Of a stretch of DNA of 64,000 nt, positions 19,856 to 30,999 are shown in pieces. Each line of letters begins with the position of its first letter. Position 1 is the stretch's first letter. Origin of the DNA: Laccaria trichodermophora (taxonomy: Eukaryota > Basidiomycota > Agaricomycetes > Agaricales > Hydnangiaceae); assembly GCA_018417955.1 (NCBI GenBank), contig JACTVC010000034.1:62001-126000 (forward strand), written 5' to 3'. The notes beneath the pieces are model-generated. The model made no database searches and was not told the DNA's origin. It was given only the letters and a program-made list of their open reading frames with translations. The position numbers and the translations under genes are program-made.

Positions 19856-22612
19856 AAAATATCCAAGGGGTACCGAAAGTAAAAGTACATGACACTATGT
19901 TATGTCACGCGTTTAAGCCCTCTGGGAGACCTTCCCCCCTCTAGCACCTTCCAAATAAGGAAAGGCACGTGATTATCTAGCCTCCGCTGCTTCCTACTGT
20001 GCCCCAAAGTCTGGCGTTCTTTCGACATTCCTCATCACAGGCCTCCCCAGTACCTGGAATAACCTCTTCAGCACCCTCTTCGACGACCTCTTCATCACCC
20101 TCTGTCTCTTCTGGGGACTCCTCATCAACAACTAGTTAGGTCACGGTCAGGCTTTTCCACTGAACAATCACAGAGACAACTCACCCCATTGCAAGTCTCG
20201 CGCTATGGCCTTCAGATATCACCAGGCCATCCTTTTTCTTTTGTTTCTTCGACATTTGTGGCTTAGAAAGGTAAACCCCTCGCATCAGCACCATTTCTTC
20301 ATCACTGATCTTGTAATGCTTTTCATATACTTAACTCGACGTTTGCATGTGGATGGTCTGCTAGGATATGCGACCTAAGGTTGTACTTCTGGCACTTCCA
20401 GACGGCTGGGGCATTGTATTACTGGTTGAGGGCAGAAAGTAATGTTAAAACTGGTAGATACAAGTCAAAAATGTATCATATTAGGCCTATTTATTTTAGA
20501 TAAAGTTACGCGTTTAGAGGCCCCGCTGGACCCCCCTCCCCCCCAAGATGGTGTCTCGGAATTTACCGGTCGGTACCCCTTGAAAATATCACATTCCTTC
20601 ATCAAGCACGTGACGGGGACCTCATTTCTCAACTTTTCACGAGCGACCACATCCATCGCAGTGATTCTCATTCCACGACAACCACCAGCACTCCTTCCCT
20701 AGCTGAAATATGCTAGATTTTGCGAAAAACTATGTCTACAAGCACAGAAAAGGTCTCTCAACTGCAGCTGGCCTCGTCGGGAGTCTATATCTCACCAAAA
20801 CGTACATCACGGAACGGCTGGAGGAGGTGAGGCACAAAATAGAGCAGGAACGAAGTTCTAGAGACTGGTACGTATCTTTTGGGCATTCTTTATCTCTACG
20901 AACAAAACTGACTAAAAGGCAATAGTTTGAAACGTAGATTCCGGCAAACGCAGGAAGATGTGTCGTACACGGTCCTCGCGATGCTGCCGACGCTCGCAGA
21001 ACAAGTCCTAGAAGAGATGGACGTAGAATATCTGACGAAGGAGCTGCAGAATAGATCGAAAGCGCGCAATTCACGACAATTGCAACAACGGCCGCCATCG
21101 AGTTTGGCATCGAGCGTTGAGATGGTTCATGAGCACGAAACACGGTCGGAAGCAGGTCCTGCAGCCCAAAGGGGAGAGAACTCGCCGTCGAGCGTGGTAG
21201 AGTCCATATCCACATCGTCAGCGTTGTCCCATATACCCCGAGACGCTTCGCCGGAAGGGATGGGGTCACCACTTTCTGCGTCGGTGACGATCAATGGCTC
21301 GAGTGCCAATGAGGAGGCGGCCTCTGTGGATGGCTCAGCCCTAGTATGTGCTTTCCGCATCTTCCCTCATGCCACTTTGCTCAATCAACCAAGTCCGAAA
21401 GCTTCATCAGTCCTTCTGTCATCTCGGACTACGCGGATTCACGTACGAAAGCCGAGCTATGGAACGAAACGAAGATACTAAGTGCGTAGCCTTTCTTCAA
21501 CCATCCACATCCCAAATTTGACACCCCAACAGCGATCACCCGTACACTAACAACGTTATACTCAACAACCCTCCTCTGCCTCTTCACCACCGTCCAACTC
21601 ACCCTCCTCGCCCGATCCAAGTATATACACTCCGTTCTTCAACAAGAGCACGACGAGCGCCTTCGGGAGCAGCTCGCATCGGAGTTTACTATGAGTAATA
21701 TCCTGCTAGGTGGCAGTAAGGGGTTGGAGGACTTGTTTTCGGTCGTCAGTATGGGAGAGGAGGAAGGAGACGAATACAAGATCAGCGAGGAGCTCGAGAG
21801 CAAGTACCTCACACTCAGCTGGTGGCTTCTGCACGTAGGATGGAAGGACGTCGGCGAACGGGTGAGGAGGGGTGTGGAGGAGGTGTTTGATGGGTATGTT
21901 CATTGCAGTTTCTTACCGCGGTGTCTGGTTGACGAGCTTCGCGATAGGGTATCTCTAAAAACGAAACTATCGCTTCTGGATCTACACCACCTCATCCGCG
22001 ACGTTCGTAGAAGGATCGAACACGAAATTACCTTTGAAGGCACTGAACGCAGAACAACGTACGTTGATTCACTCATTGTCTTCCTTTCCATCATCATCGT
22101 CTACCCTCCCTCCTCAGATTCCTATCAACCCTCCTCCCACCAACCCCCGAAACAACACACCACGTCCTAAACCAAGGCGGCTTCCCCCTCCAAACGTCAT
22201 ACACATCCTCAACCTCCTCCCAAATAACACACCACTTCACCGCTTCACCCGCTATCATCCCATTCAACACCACCACGCACCCATCCGATTTCCTCCCTCT
22301 TCTCCCTCCCACACAAGACCCGGGGTTCACAGCCCTCATAGACGAAACGCGGGGCATCATCTCGTCACCAGACTTTGCGTCTGTTTTGGAAACGTGTTTG
22401 GACAGAGCGACGCAGGTGTTGTTTGTGGGGTTGGAGAAGAACGTGTTTGTTGATACGGCTACGGCTACGGCTACAGTGGAGGATGGGACGACTCCTGAGG
22501 AGGAGGTGGAAGTCCGGATACGGTTGGCGGGTCTTCTACCGGGCCTGGCGAGATGGAGTTCGTTGGCGCTGAATGGGCTTCCGAATGAGTTGGTGGATGT
22601 ATGTCGTTCCAG
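19767..22612 (+). repeat. duplicated block, copy 1
   Basis: High-identity direct duplicate of about 31000-33066. It covers upstream sequence, the promoter and PEX3 exons 1-6, and stops just past the exon-6 donor. Copy 1 is longer because of the 719-bp insert at 19864-20582. Confidence 0.9.
19864..20582. mobile_element. hAT-like MITE with 8-bp target duplication
   Basis: The 719-bp insert has inverted ends CAAGGGGTACCGA and TCGGTACCCCTTG. It is flanked by direct 8-bp copies AAAATATC at 19856-19863 and 20583-20590. The other PEX3 copy has the same flanks with a single AAAATATC (about 31072), an empty site that proves insertion. Short inverted ends plus an 8-bp duplication are the hallmark of hAT elements. 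No transposase ORF is visible, so it is non-autonomous. It sits about 120 bp upstream of the PEX3 copy-1 ATG. Confidence 0.9.
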
Positions 22613-22871
22613 TAGCGTTCCCTTGATGTCATTCTCTACCTGCTCCGAATCAAAATCCATGCCTGCTCCCTCCTGTAATGCATGCCTTCTATCTTTGTGC
22701 TCACGCGTCAGATCACTCGAACCAATAGCATTGCAGAAACATAAGCAGATAACACGACCAAACACTGAAAAAACGCGTTCTTTGCAGCATTTCGTCCTCC
22801 TTTTTTATAGTAGGATCATACGTTCGCCTCCCCGCGGGGACACTCGTATGATCAAAAAAAATCTGCCGTGA
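20710..22871 (+). pseudogene. PEX3: PEX3 paralogue lacking its last exon
   Basis: Exons 20710-20867, 20926-21343, 21394-21481, 21533-21893, 21948-22058 and 22118-22598 match the complete copy at 31197-33181 exon for exon and phase for phase, and all are open. The seventh exon is missing: homology 3' of the exon-6 donor ends after about 14 nt. Unspliced reading continues into unrelated sequence and stops at 22871. Peroxin-3 anchors Pex19 at the peroxisomal membrane. Copy 1 keeps the membrane-anchor start (MLDFAKNYVYKHRKGLST), the RRFRQTQEDVSYTVLAMLPTL region and SLKTKL, but its last 24 residues are replaced. It could still make a protein with a foreign tail; I call it a truncated duplicate. 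Confidence 0.85.
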
Positions 22872-22892
22872 TCTCACATGAGACCACGGCAG
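22814..22892. other. two strong hairpins in tandem
   Basis: The first stem is GATCATACG / CGTATGATC (22814-22822 with 22845-22853, 22-nt loop). After a short A-run, the second runs 22863-22892, with 13 of 14 pairs around a 2-nt loop (arms CTGCCGTGATCTCA and TGAGACCACGGCAG). They lie just after the truncated PEX3 copy and before the minus-strand exon array. Their role is unknown: transcript ends or remains of an element end. Confidence 0.6.
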
Positions 22893-23087
22893 AGAAAGTG
22901 AGTCAGTCATATACACAGAACATCATTCGACGGGATAGCACAATGCGGAGGGGAGTGTTGAATGCCCCCATCCGCGAATAAGGTGTGGAATCAATGAACA
23001 CAGTTTATGCGGAAAGCTACGAAAAGCATAAGTCAAGATACATGCTTAATAAGTGACGTCAACTTACACATCAACGGCAAAGGCAAA

Positions 23088-23109
23088 TGTCCGTTTCGCG
23101 AAACGGACA
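23088..23109. other. perfect 22-bp palindrome
   Basis: Perfect two-fold symmetric sequence, half-site TGTCCGTTTCG, lying in a predicted exon of the minus-strand array. It could be a dimer-binding site or an RNA hairpin. Confidence 0.7.
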
Positions 23110-24069
23110 ATGTGAATTCTAACAGACAGAATCAGTATACAAGCAGAGCAAGCATCAGACAAATCACGATATAATGAACTTACCAGCGCAAAACATAGCA
23201 GCCAACAAGAAGGTAGAGGGTACACAACAGCGCCGCACCTGCAAGGAAATAAAATAATGAGTGTATGAGAAAACATGGAAGAATTTGATACACACATGAT
23301 GAGACGACGACATGACGCTGATGCCGCAGATCACAGCAATAAGCACGAACTAGGGAGAAATAAATGACTTATGCATGTGAATAAACAAGTAAACCAAACA
23401 CACCTGATTTGAGCATGATGAACAGAACGTTGTGGCGACACCACCATGCTGATGGATAAACAACTTAGTATAGAAAAGGAGTAATTGACTAATGAAAAAC
23501 ATACCTAAAGCGAGGCATTTTCAGAAACACAAAAGATAGCCATTCGCGGATGTAGCCTTAATTCTGAAAAGGGAAGTCAGTAAAGGTACATCGACGCCAA
23601 CCATAATTAACGAACCTGGTGTCGCGACGAGAGGGCGTTTTGCGGAACGCGATATATGGTGTCAGGACAACTGATGTCGTGTACACGCAATAGTAGTTTC
23701 CGCACATTCAAAAATAGTAGGGTGGGCACAATGTGTGATATGGCAGAGGGCGGAGAAAGCACTGGACGCAAAGGTGAGTCCAAATACGCGAGCAAAAACG
23801 ACAAGGAGTGACTAACCTAATCATGGACCTGATTGCCACGAAAGAGCGTTACCCGGAATGCGAAAAATTGTATGCAAGTCGATAGCGTGGCCGTGAGCAT
23901 GATAGAATTCCCGATAGTAGAAAATGTGTCGTAGCGCAATGCAAAACATGTTGTCAACGCTAAGAGGTCCAGGAGCATGACAGCACGAAGTAAAGTGGAA
24001 ATCCTTAAATGGCAACAATCGATGCTGAAGCAAAGGTAAGTAATTATACACGCGCAGGAACAATGTCAA

Positions 24070-25230
24070 TCAACAAACCTTGGGGAAGGCCACAAGAACG
24101 AGATACTGTTTTCCAAAACGCGAAAAATCGACTCGACACCGTGTGGGCTGGCTGTGAGTGTGACAGCACTCAGTACTGCCACATAGTGTTCCCTGGACCG
24201 CAAAAAATCGAATTTGGGTGGGAGGAAGAGACGGGGATATCAATGTTGATAGCATGGCCATGAGCATGACAAAATTCCCCGGTTGGTAGAAAACCGTTCT
24301 GTGAAGAGGTGTATTGATGCTGGAAGTGAAAGGTCAGTCATCATACACTAGCCAAGATAAGGACAATTGACACACTTTGAAGATAACCACAGTCACGAGA
24401 TAGCATTTTCCGGAATGCAAAAAATCGGGTCGACATCAGCCACCCAAAATGCGATGAGAGTAAGCATGAATGGTGTGTGACATGGCAGAAGACGGCAACG
24501 ATGCTGAAAAGAAAAAAATGAGTTTGTCGAATATGTGAGACAAAGCAATATGAAATGACTAACCTTGGCAACAAGAGCGCAATGCAAAACATGGTGTCAA
24601 CGCTGAGGTGTCCAAGAGCATGACAACACTTTGTGCTGTCAAAAATAGCAATCCTCGGATGGCGAAAAGCAATGCTGGAAGCAAAGGTAAGTAATCATAC
24701 ATGCACAGAAAGGTCAATCGACAAACCTTGGGGAAGGCCAGATACCGTTTTCCGGAACGCGAAAAATCGAGTCGACACTGTGTGGGCTGGCTGAGTGTGA
24801 TAGCACTCAGTGTTGCCACATAGCGTTCCTCCGACCGCGAAAAATCGAATTTGGGTGGGAGGAAGAGACGGGGGCATCAAATGCATTTGAAAAGACAAGA
24901 CGGCGTCTACAAAAGAATGCTCAGGGTTTAGGCAATGAGACTCAAATGCTGTGGAGGTGTCCGGGGAGCAAGACAGCACTTCGTGCTGTCAAAAATGGCA
25001 ATCCCTGAATGGCGAAAATCGATGCTGGAAGCAAAGGTAAGTGATCATACACGCACAGAAACAATATCAATTGACAAACCTTGAGAAAAAGTCACAGCAA
25101 CGAGGTACCGTTTTCAGGAATGCGAAAAATCGAGTTGACACCCTGAGGGCTGGCTGTGAGCGTGACAGCACTGCGTGCTGCCGTATATCGTTCCCCGGAT
25201 CACGAAAAATCGAATTTAGATGGGAGAGAC
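24070..25230. repeat. degenerate tandem module of the array
   Basis: Three long copies of one module can be aligned at about 24070-24245, 24722-24870 and 25076-25230. Each carries GTGTGGGCTGGCTG-like and AAAAATCGAATTTGGGTGGG-like segments. Shorter pieces recur down to about 23510. Confidence 0.75.
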
Positions 25231-25699
25231 ATGAAATGCGTCCGAAGATAACGATGTTCGGGGTATGATTTCGTGTGATGAGATGGTGGACTTTTTGGAG
25301 TAGGCAGTAAGTTTCCGAAAGCGGGCAAAAGGGAAGGCCAGAAATAAGAGGTGGTGGTCGACCCGGGACAAGCCTTGACTAAAACGATCTGTTAGTCAAC
25401 GTCGTTGAAGCCAAATAAAGATCGACTCACAGAGATAAGATGCATGTTATCGACGACGACGATGAGGGCATCTGCAAGACAAAACAATGGATGTGAGTGC
25501 ATTGAGCAGTGTACCCATGCGTGACTGACTCACCGACAAAGGGGAGGCATGGCTGGAGCATGGCAACGGATGGGCTGGCATAAAGAAGGCAAAGGAGAGA
25601 GGTGAGTCGCAGTTTATTTCTGCAAAGCTCATATACCTCCAGAAGCCAAGGAAATTCAACAAACAATCCGTGAGAGCAAGATACTAAGCTGAATCTCAC

Positions 25700-26280
25700 A
25701 TCAATCGCTAACAGGCTAGCAACCCGGTAGCGGCATTGATACTTGGTTCATACCGACACGAACATCTGATGGGGAACTTCTTGTAACACCTGAGATCTAT
25801 CTAAGCCCGAAATACTGCTTTGAGACCCTTAAGCTTTGCATTTCTTAGACTCTGAGCTCAAGTTAATTTCTGTGATCCAAATGTTCAGAAAGATATTTCT
25901 TGTAGTCAAAGAACTCCAAGAAATACCTTTCTGAATGTTTGACCCCACAGGCAGCTAAGAAAATCTAAACCGAGGAAAGTACAAAGACCCTGTAACCAAC
26001 AGAACCCATGCCGAATTGGTGCCCAGAAACCAATTTTTAGTTCCTTCGAGAATAATGTGATGAAAAGAAATATTTTCCAGGAACGCACAGAAATTATGCA
26101 ATGCACAAACAAATTTGTGTGCGGATTGCATTGCTGGCAAGGCCCAATTACGTGCGTGTGATGGCGCAGGAATTTGGGATACCCAAGGGATACCACTCAC
26201 CAAATTTCTAATGCCCCGCCTCCCCTTGACATTTTTGCCCACCACCCAGACCACCCATCTCCTACTACTCATATACCATG
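25700..26280. other. nothing recognised; between divergent arrays
   Basis: About 580 bp separate the start of the minus-strand array from the first plus-strand intron at 26313, so it may hold divergent promoters. No motif is recognised. Confidence 0.35.
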
Positions 26281-27120
26281 TTTTCCTCAATGCAAGGGGA
26301 TTGCTACACCAGGTGAGTGTTCTTGACATGAACACATTTTTTTCGTGCTTACCTTCTGAGCACAATCTATCAGGCTTCCCTCAGCATTTACATAGATCAT
26401 TGTCGCACTCCCTACCACCAATGTAACTCTGCAAACAATTTCCTCCACAGGTTCATTTCAGCTTCATTGGATTCACAATTTCTCACCATTTGTTCCATAG
26501 GCGGGGTGCCGTTTCTTGAGGTTCCTGATGTGTCGTCAAGTGCGTGAACTTGAAGAGGCATCTGCATTATGTGCGTAATCCGTTGTCAAATTGTATCCAT
26601 CTTCTACTTACCTGCTCACACCACCCTCAGACTTCCCTTGCTGCCGTGCCCTCATACACATCCATCATTTACGCAAACCTCAGATCGCGCACTGAGTCAT
26701 ATTCCGAATTTACAGATTAAAACAGTCAGGAACTTGAAGGCGTGTCTTGAAACATTGTCAGAAGCCTATTCGATTCGAGCAATCAATACCTGGGATTGTG
26801 GAGTGTTGGACTGAGTCTGAACGAGTATGTTGCATCGAGAGCTATAGCCGTTTGTCGAGGTTTGCACGTGAAGAGGCATTTGTATCAGGTTCGTAATCCG
26901 TTGTCAAATTAGGTCCACCTTTTACTTACCTGCCCATGATACTCTCAGACTTCCGTTGCCGCGCCCACATACATGTCCCATCATCACGCAAGCCAACGCG
27001 CTTCATATGTGATGAACGCGTGAAATCTGGAACGTTAGATTGAGTCTGGGTGTGTATGTCCCATCGAGACCGTAATCACTCTGACACTCACCTCCGTCCA
27101 TCTCGTTCAGATGTTTTCAC
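26281..27120 (+). ncRNA. possible spliced non-coding transcript, plus strand
   Basis: Three good introns are visible: 26313-26373 (GTGAGT...CAG), 26571-26630 (GTGCGT...CAG) and 26889-26948 (GTTCGT...CAG). The last two, with their flanking exon sequence (GAAGAGGCAT before, ACTTCC after), are duplicates about 318 bp apart. No long frame joins the exons. Confidence 0.35.
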
Positions 27121-27700
27121 TTGGCAGGAGCGCAAACTCGCCGCTCACGATTTGACACACAGTTCCAATCACGCGATAAACCGACTACGAGAATCTTTTT
27201 GACGTGTTAGTAAAGGTATTCTGACAGGGTTCTTCAGCGGCTATGCTTACATTTCAATGCAGGAGTTCCTTCTAATACGAACCCTAGGAGTAGGAAGGGT
27301 GGGCGGATGATGGTGGTGAGAAAGTTAAAGAACATCGCTTCATGCTCCGTTATCTTATCTCCGATCTCAACATGCCACACACACACAACAGTTGTAACTT
27401 CGCGTAAAATTGCAAGCACAATAATTTCTGTGATTCGAGGTGTGCAATAAAGTAATTCAATAGAAAACTTCACGTAGTTTCTATGTCTTGTGAACATTTA
27501 CCAGTGAAAATTTTAGAACGTTGCCAAACTGTATTTGAGATTTAGCGTATCATTCCTGCCTCGCCAATTGCAAATTACACTTGTCAAAGATACTCTTCAA
27601 ACATTTAAAAAGAGAGATATACATGTGCGAGTAATCAGCCGTATGGAGACTTCCAGAAGATTAGCCCAGGATTAGTACTACCCACTTGCGCCTAACTTTC
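27121..27700. other. nothing recognised
   Basis: AT-rich sequence with short frames only. Confidence 0.4.
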
Positions 27701-27708
27701 TCTCCAAG

Positions 27709-28790
27709 ACGTCACGCTTGAAACTTCTCTTTGAAATTGAAAATCGTATAGTATGTTAGGGTTCTATTCGGAATCATATACGCTGCATCTTTGTGCCTAA
27801 AATTTCGCAAGTTCTGGTGCTCAAGATTTTCAACGGCAGTATACGGAAATCGATAAAACCTGGAATCTCTTATTCCGTCTGCTGCAATTGCTCACAAACG
27901 AGTGTTCAAAAAAGGTTGTCATTTCGTTCTTATCATTCTTATATGATAGCTGACAATGCATTACCAAAAGTTATTAGCACGCAAAAATCTACCAAAGTGT
28001 CCATGTCCTCTGCCCCATCAACCACCCCGGAATACATTGCGCTTGGAGTTTCTCCTTGAAACACATAAAGTTACGTATCAGGGTTCTATTCGGATAGGTC
28101 ATCCAATATTCCTGTCCCTGGATTTTCCAGAGTCTTTGTGAAGATTGCGAGCGGGAACGTATGCGCTTGGTGAGCGATGTTGATAAACTCAAACACTAAG
28201 CTATCCCGCTCATTTTAAAATATGTAGTGGGATAGGCATACCTTACCGTAAAGTAAAAGCTCAGTAGTCAAAGGCGCAGAACATTGTCGGTGTGTGGAAT
28301 ACCTGCAATAATTTAGTACTCCTCCTCATCCCCATCATCCTTTCACGAAAAAGATCGCGCTTGGAACTTCTCCTTGAAACAGATTAAATTACGTGTCAGG
28401 GTCCTATTCGGCTATGTTACCCGGTATCAAAGTGCCTGAATTTCCAGCACTTTTCATGCTAGAAGATTGCCAGCGGGGAAATGCGCGCAACGCCGCCTAT
28501 CCCTTGCATTTCATATATTCCACTCACCTGGACAGCAGTGGTCCATGTATGTTCCCATTGGTATTGAATAGGACCGGCTCCTGAAGAATTTGTTTTTGTG
28601 CACAGAAGTTGAGAAATACCTGTTCTTGTCTCCCCTTCCTCCTCCCCATCATCCGCGCTGCAATCGTCGCACTTGGAATTTCCCCTGGAAACTGACAGGT
28701 TTACACGTCAGGGTCTTATTTGTACATCTATCTCTGATATATATATTTTTTTCTCCGTCTTCTGGACTTTCTGGTGCTGGAAGATAGGTA
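27709..28790 (+). repeat. four degenerate tandem copies of a ~320-bp unit
   Basis: Units start near 27709, 28048, 28347 and 28668 with CGCTTGGAACTTCTCCTTGAAA-like sequence. Then come GTCAGGGTTCTATTCGG-like and TTTTCCAG...GATTGCGAGCGGG-like segments. Identity falls toward the last copy. No gene is evident. Confidence 0.7.
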
Positions 28791-29220
28791 ACGGGGATCT
28801 GCATATGAAATTTATGTCTCTTTCGTCTTACTCAAATTCCGTGTATTCCGCATGTACCATATATTCATTTTCTATATGACAGCTCTACTTACGGTCCGAT
28901 AATGAATATGTGCAAAGTTCTGGTTTGAATTTCTTCCATTCAAAGTCCCGTAAGTAATTCATGCAATATAGATTCGAGGTTGAAAGAATTCTCTTCAACG
29001 ACAAAGTATTCGACATATCTACAAAACAAGTGAACAGTTCAAGCGATTAGCTCCAGGGATTACGATACAGGCCAGAAATTACCTGGACCATTCCTCCGCA
29101 TCGAATTCCTGGATCCGCGAACCCTGTAATCTTCAGCAGACCCTGGAATAATCTTGCTGATGTCGCGTAACCACTCCCGCTACAGGGTCACACGTACGTA
29201 CTTTCGGCTACCTTCCTGAA
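28791..29220. other. nothing recognised
   Basis: No gene or repeat assigned between the tandem copies and the next array. Confidence 0.4.
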
Positions 29221-30420
29221 TGTATAAAAGGGCTGGATTAGCTCTGTATTCGATAGGATTCAATTCCCTCGCTTACCTTACTACCTTGTCCTCCTCCTCC
29301 TCTTCCCTCTTGACGCCAACGCCTTTCACTACACCTTGCTCATCACCCATCGGTAAGCCATTTCCGTTCACATGGCGTTTTGTCGTCGCTGATTGTCCTC
29401 CGCAGTCGTTAAAGTCGTCTTGGATGTCGCCCGCAGTGAGTCCCCCCCATTTACTTCTCTCCCCGCTGTTTCTGATACGCTCGCACGTCGTTTCAGGACT
29501 CTGTCGAATGTTTTACATATCTGGTTAGTGTCCTCGTTTGACCCACGAATATAACTTACGTGATGTTTCAGATGCTTCGTCAATGTCCGCGTCGACACTG
29601 ACCTCTTACCCTCTCCGCCTCCTCCTTCTCAACGTCGACGGGCCCCTTCGTGCCATTTGTTCGTCTCCGATCGGTAAGCCGTTTCCGTACGCCATGCGGT
29701 TTTTCGTCGCTGATCGTCCTCCGCACTCGTTAGCGTCGTCTTGCATGTCGTCACGCTCGCTCGCCGTTTCAAGACTTTATTTGGTGTTCTTAATATCAGG
29801 TGAGTATCATCGTCTAACCCGAACATCAACAAGATGACTTACTTGATGTTTTTAGCTGGGAGGAATGAATTTCTCATCGATGTATGCGTCCACGTAAGTA
29901 TCGATTCCTGTGCTTGACAACGGTTGCTCACCCTGTCTCCGACCACCACAGCATACCATGTGTCCCCGCCAACCACGTAAACCCGCTCCGCTGAAGACCA
30001 TGAATGAAATCGGAGTGTTGGCCAGGAACGTGAACTGAGACGTTGGGAAGGTTCTGGCCACGAACGTAAGTTGAATCCTTCACGAACGGTCACGGCGTCG
30101 ACTCACCTGCATTGAAGCCAAAGCTACCCAACTTCATTGCAATTGAGGCGGTTCTACAAAATGTTGGCGAGTTTTATTATTCGAATCGTGGTGTAGACGA
30201 CTTACTAAACGTGAAAGCAGAGCTTCCCACTCTGCCGCCCATCCACTTCAAACGCCCCTTTGCGAATGCCAAAGCCCACGCACTCGAACGATCTCGCCGT
30301 CCTGTAGTAGAGGTGCTCGCTGTCCATATTTCCTCGCGAGCCGTTTCTCTGCGTTGTTTCGTGGGCGTGGAATTCGTTGCTTAAACTCTAGGTGGTTGTC
30401 GTGACTTCTGTGGAGAGGTA
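29221..30420 (+). ncRNA. possible spliced transcript with a duplicated module, plus strand
   Basis: Introns read as 29353-29405, 29524-29571, 29674-29734 and 29800-29855 (48-61 nt, donors GTAAGC, GTTAGT, GTAAGC, GTGAGT). The first and third introns and their exons are copies about 320 bp apart, containing CGTCGCTGATTGTCCTCCGCA-like sequence. In the second copy the CAG acceptor is mutated and a later TTAG is the nearest substitute. No long frame survives splicing. The later part (30000-30420) has further donor-like sites but no certain exons. Confidence 0.35.
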
Positions 30421-30999
30421 AGTGGATGGAAACAAATGATTATAGAGTAGACGGCTTACCCGATGTCCAAACAGCTCGTGTCAATGTATAGTCCGTCCTT
30501 CATCAGTCGGTCATGATCCTCTCAAATCCGCGTCATCGCCATCACTCGCCGTCCCTCACTAAACACTCGTTAGTTGTCGTCGCGCGGTGGGGTGGTCGAT
30601 TTAACTGTAGTAGACGTAGGAATGGGTATCTTGCTCCCCACAGATGATGAAGTGGGAAGTGGTTTGGGCAGAGTGAGCGCAACGAGTGGCTTCCCCACCC
30701 CAAGGCCGACGATGCCCTTGATAGAACTAGTAGGACGCACCCGGATAGTCTCAACGCCGAACGGACGTCGTGGAACTCGTCCGTTGTCTTTGTATGCGCC
30801 CCGTGGTTCTATCGCGCTCTTCAGCGTTAGCACCGTGTGTGATGAAGTTGGTCTCGTCCAACGCGCGTTTTCGGCGAGAGGTGAGAGCCTGGCCTGCAGG
30901 GTGGGGGTGTGGCATCTTGTGTCGGTGGAGTGGGAGTCGTTTAGGTTGAAAGATGGAAGATGTAAAATGAGAGTGAGTGGCAACCCGAGGCTAGCGACA
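30421..30999. other. no certain gene
   Basis: A 158-codon plus-strand frame (30574-31050) and a shorter minus-strand frame overlap. Neither has convincing composition or a recognised motif. Confidence 0.3.

Larger units (their letters stand above)
23040..25660 (-). ncRNA. spliced, apparently non-coding transcript of repeated exon-intron modules
   Basis: On the minus strand a run of well-formed short introns occurs. Examples (donor to acceptor): 25533-25472, 25430-25379, 25079-25025, 24726-24675, 24563-24504, 24078-24025, 23816-23762, 23615-23564, 23504-23449 and 23403-23350. They are 52-62 nt with donors GTTTGT, GTTAGT, GTGAGT or GTATGT and pyrimidine tracts before CAG or TAG; several carry a CTAAC or CTTAC branch. 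Many introns and the exons between them are copies of one another, including a recurring TTTTTCGCATTCCGGAAAA-like motif. No reading frame stays open across exons: one frame giving IFRIPGNALS-like phrases recurs but meets a stop in the 24024-23817 exon. I therefore propose a long non-coding RNA gene grown by module duplication. A decayed repeat protein is the alternative. Confidence 0.45.

Noticed and set aside
22034..22453. Proline-rich frame over PEX3 exon 6 (and the same at 32524-32931)
   Set aside because: Present in both PEX3 copies as an alternative frame of the true exon; the in-phase Pex3 reading is clear.
23040..30420. CRISPR-like array
   Set aside because: Units are long, diverged and spliced, not short identical repeats with spacers, and the genome is eukaryotic.
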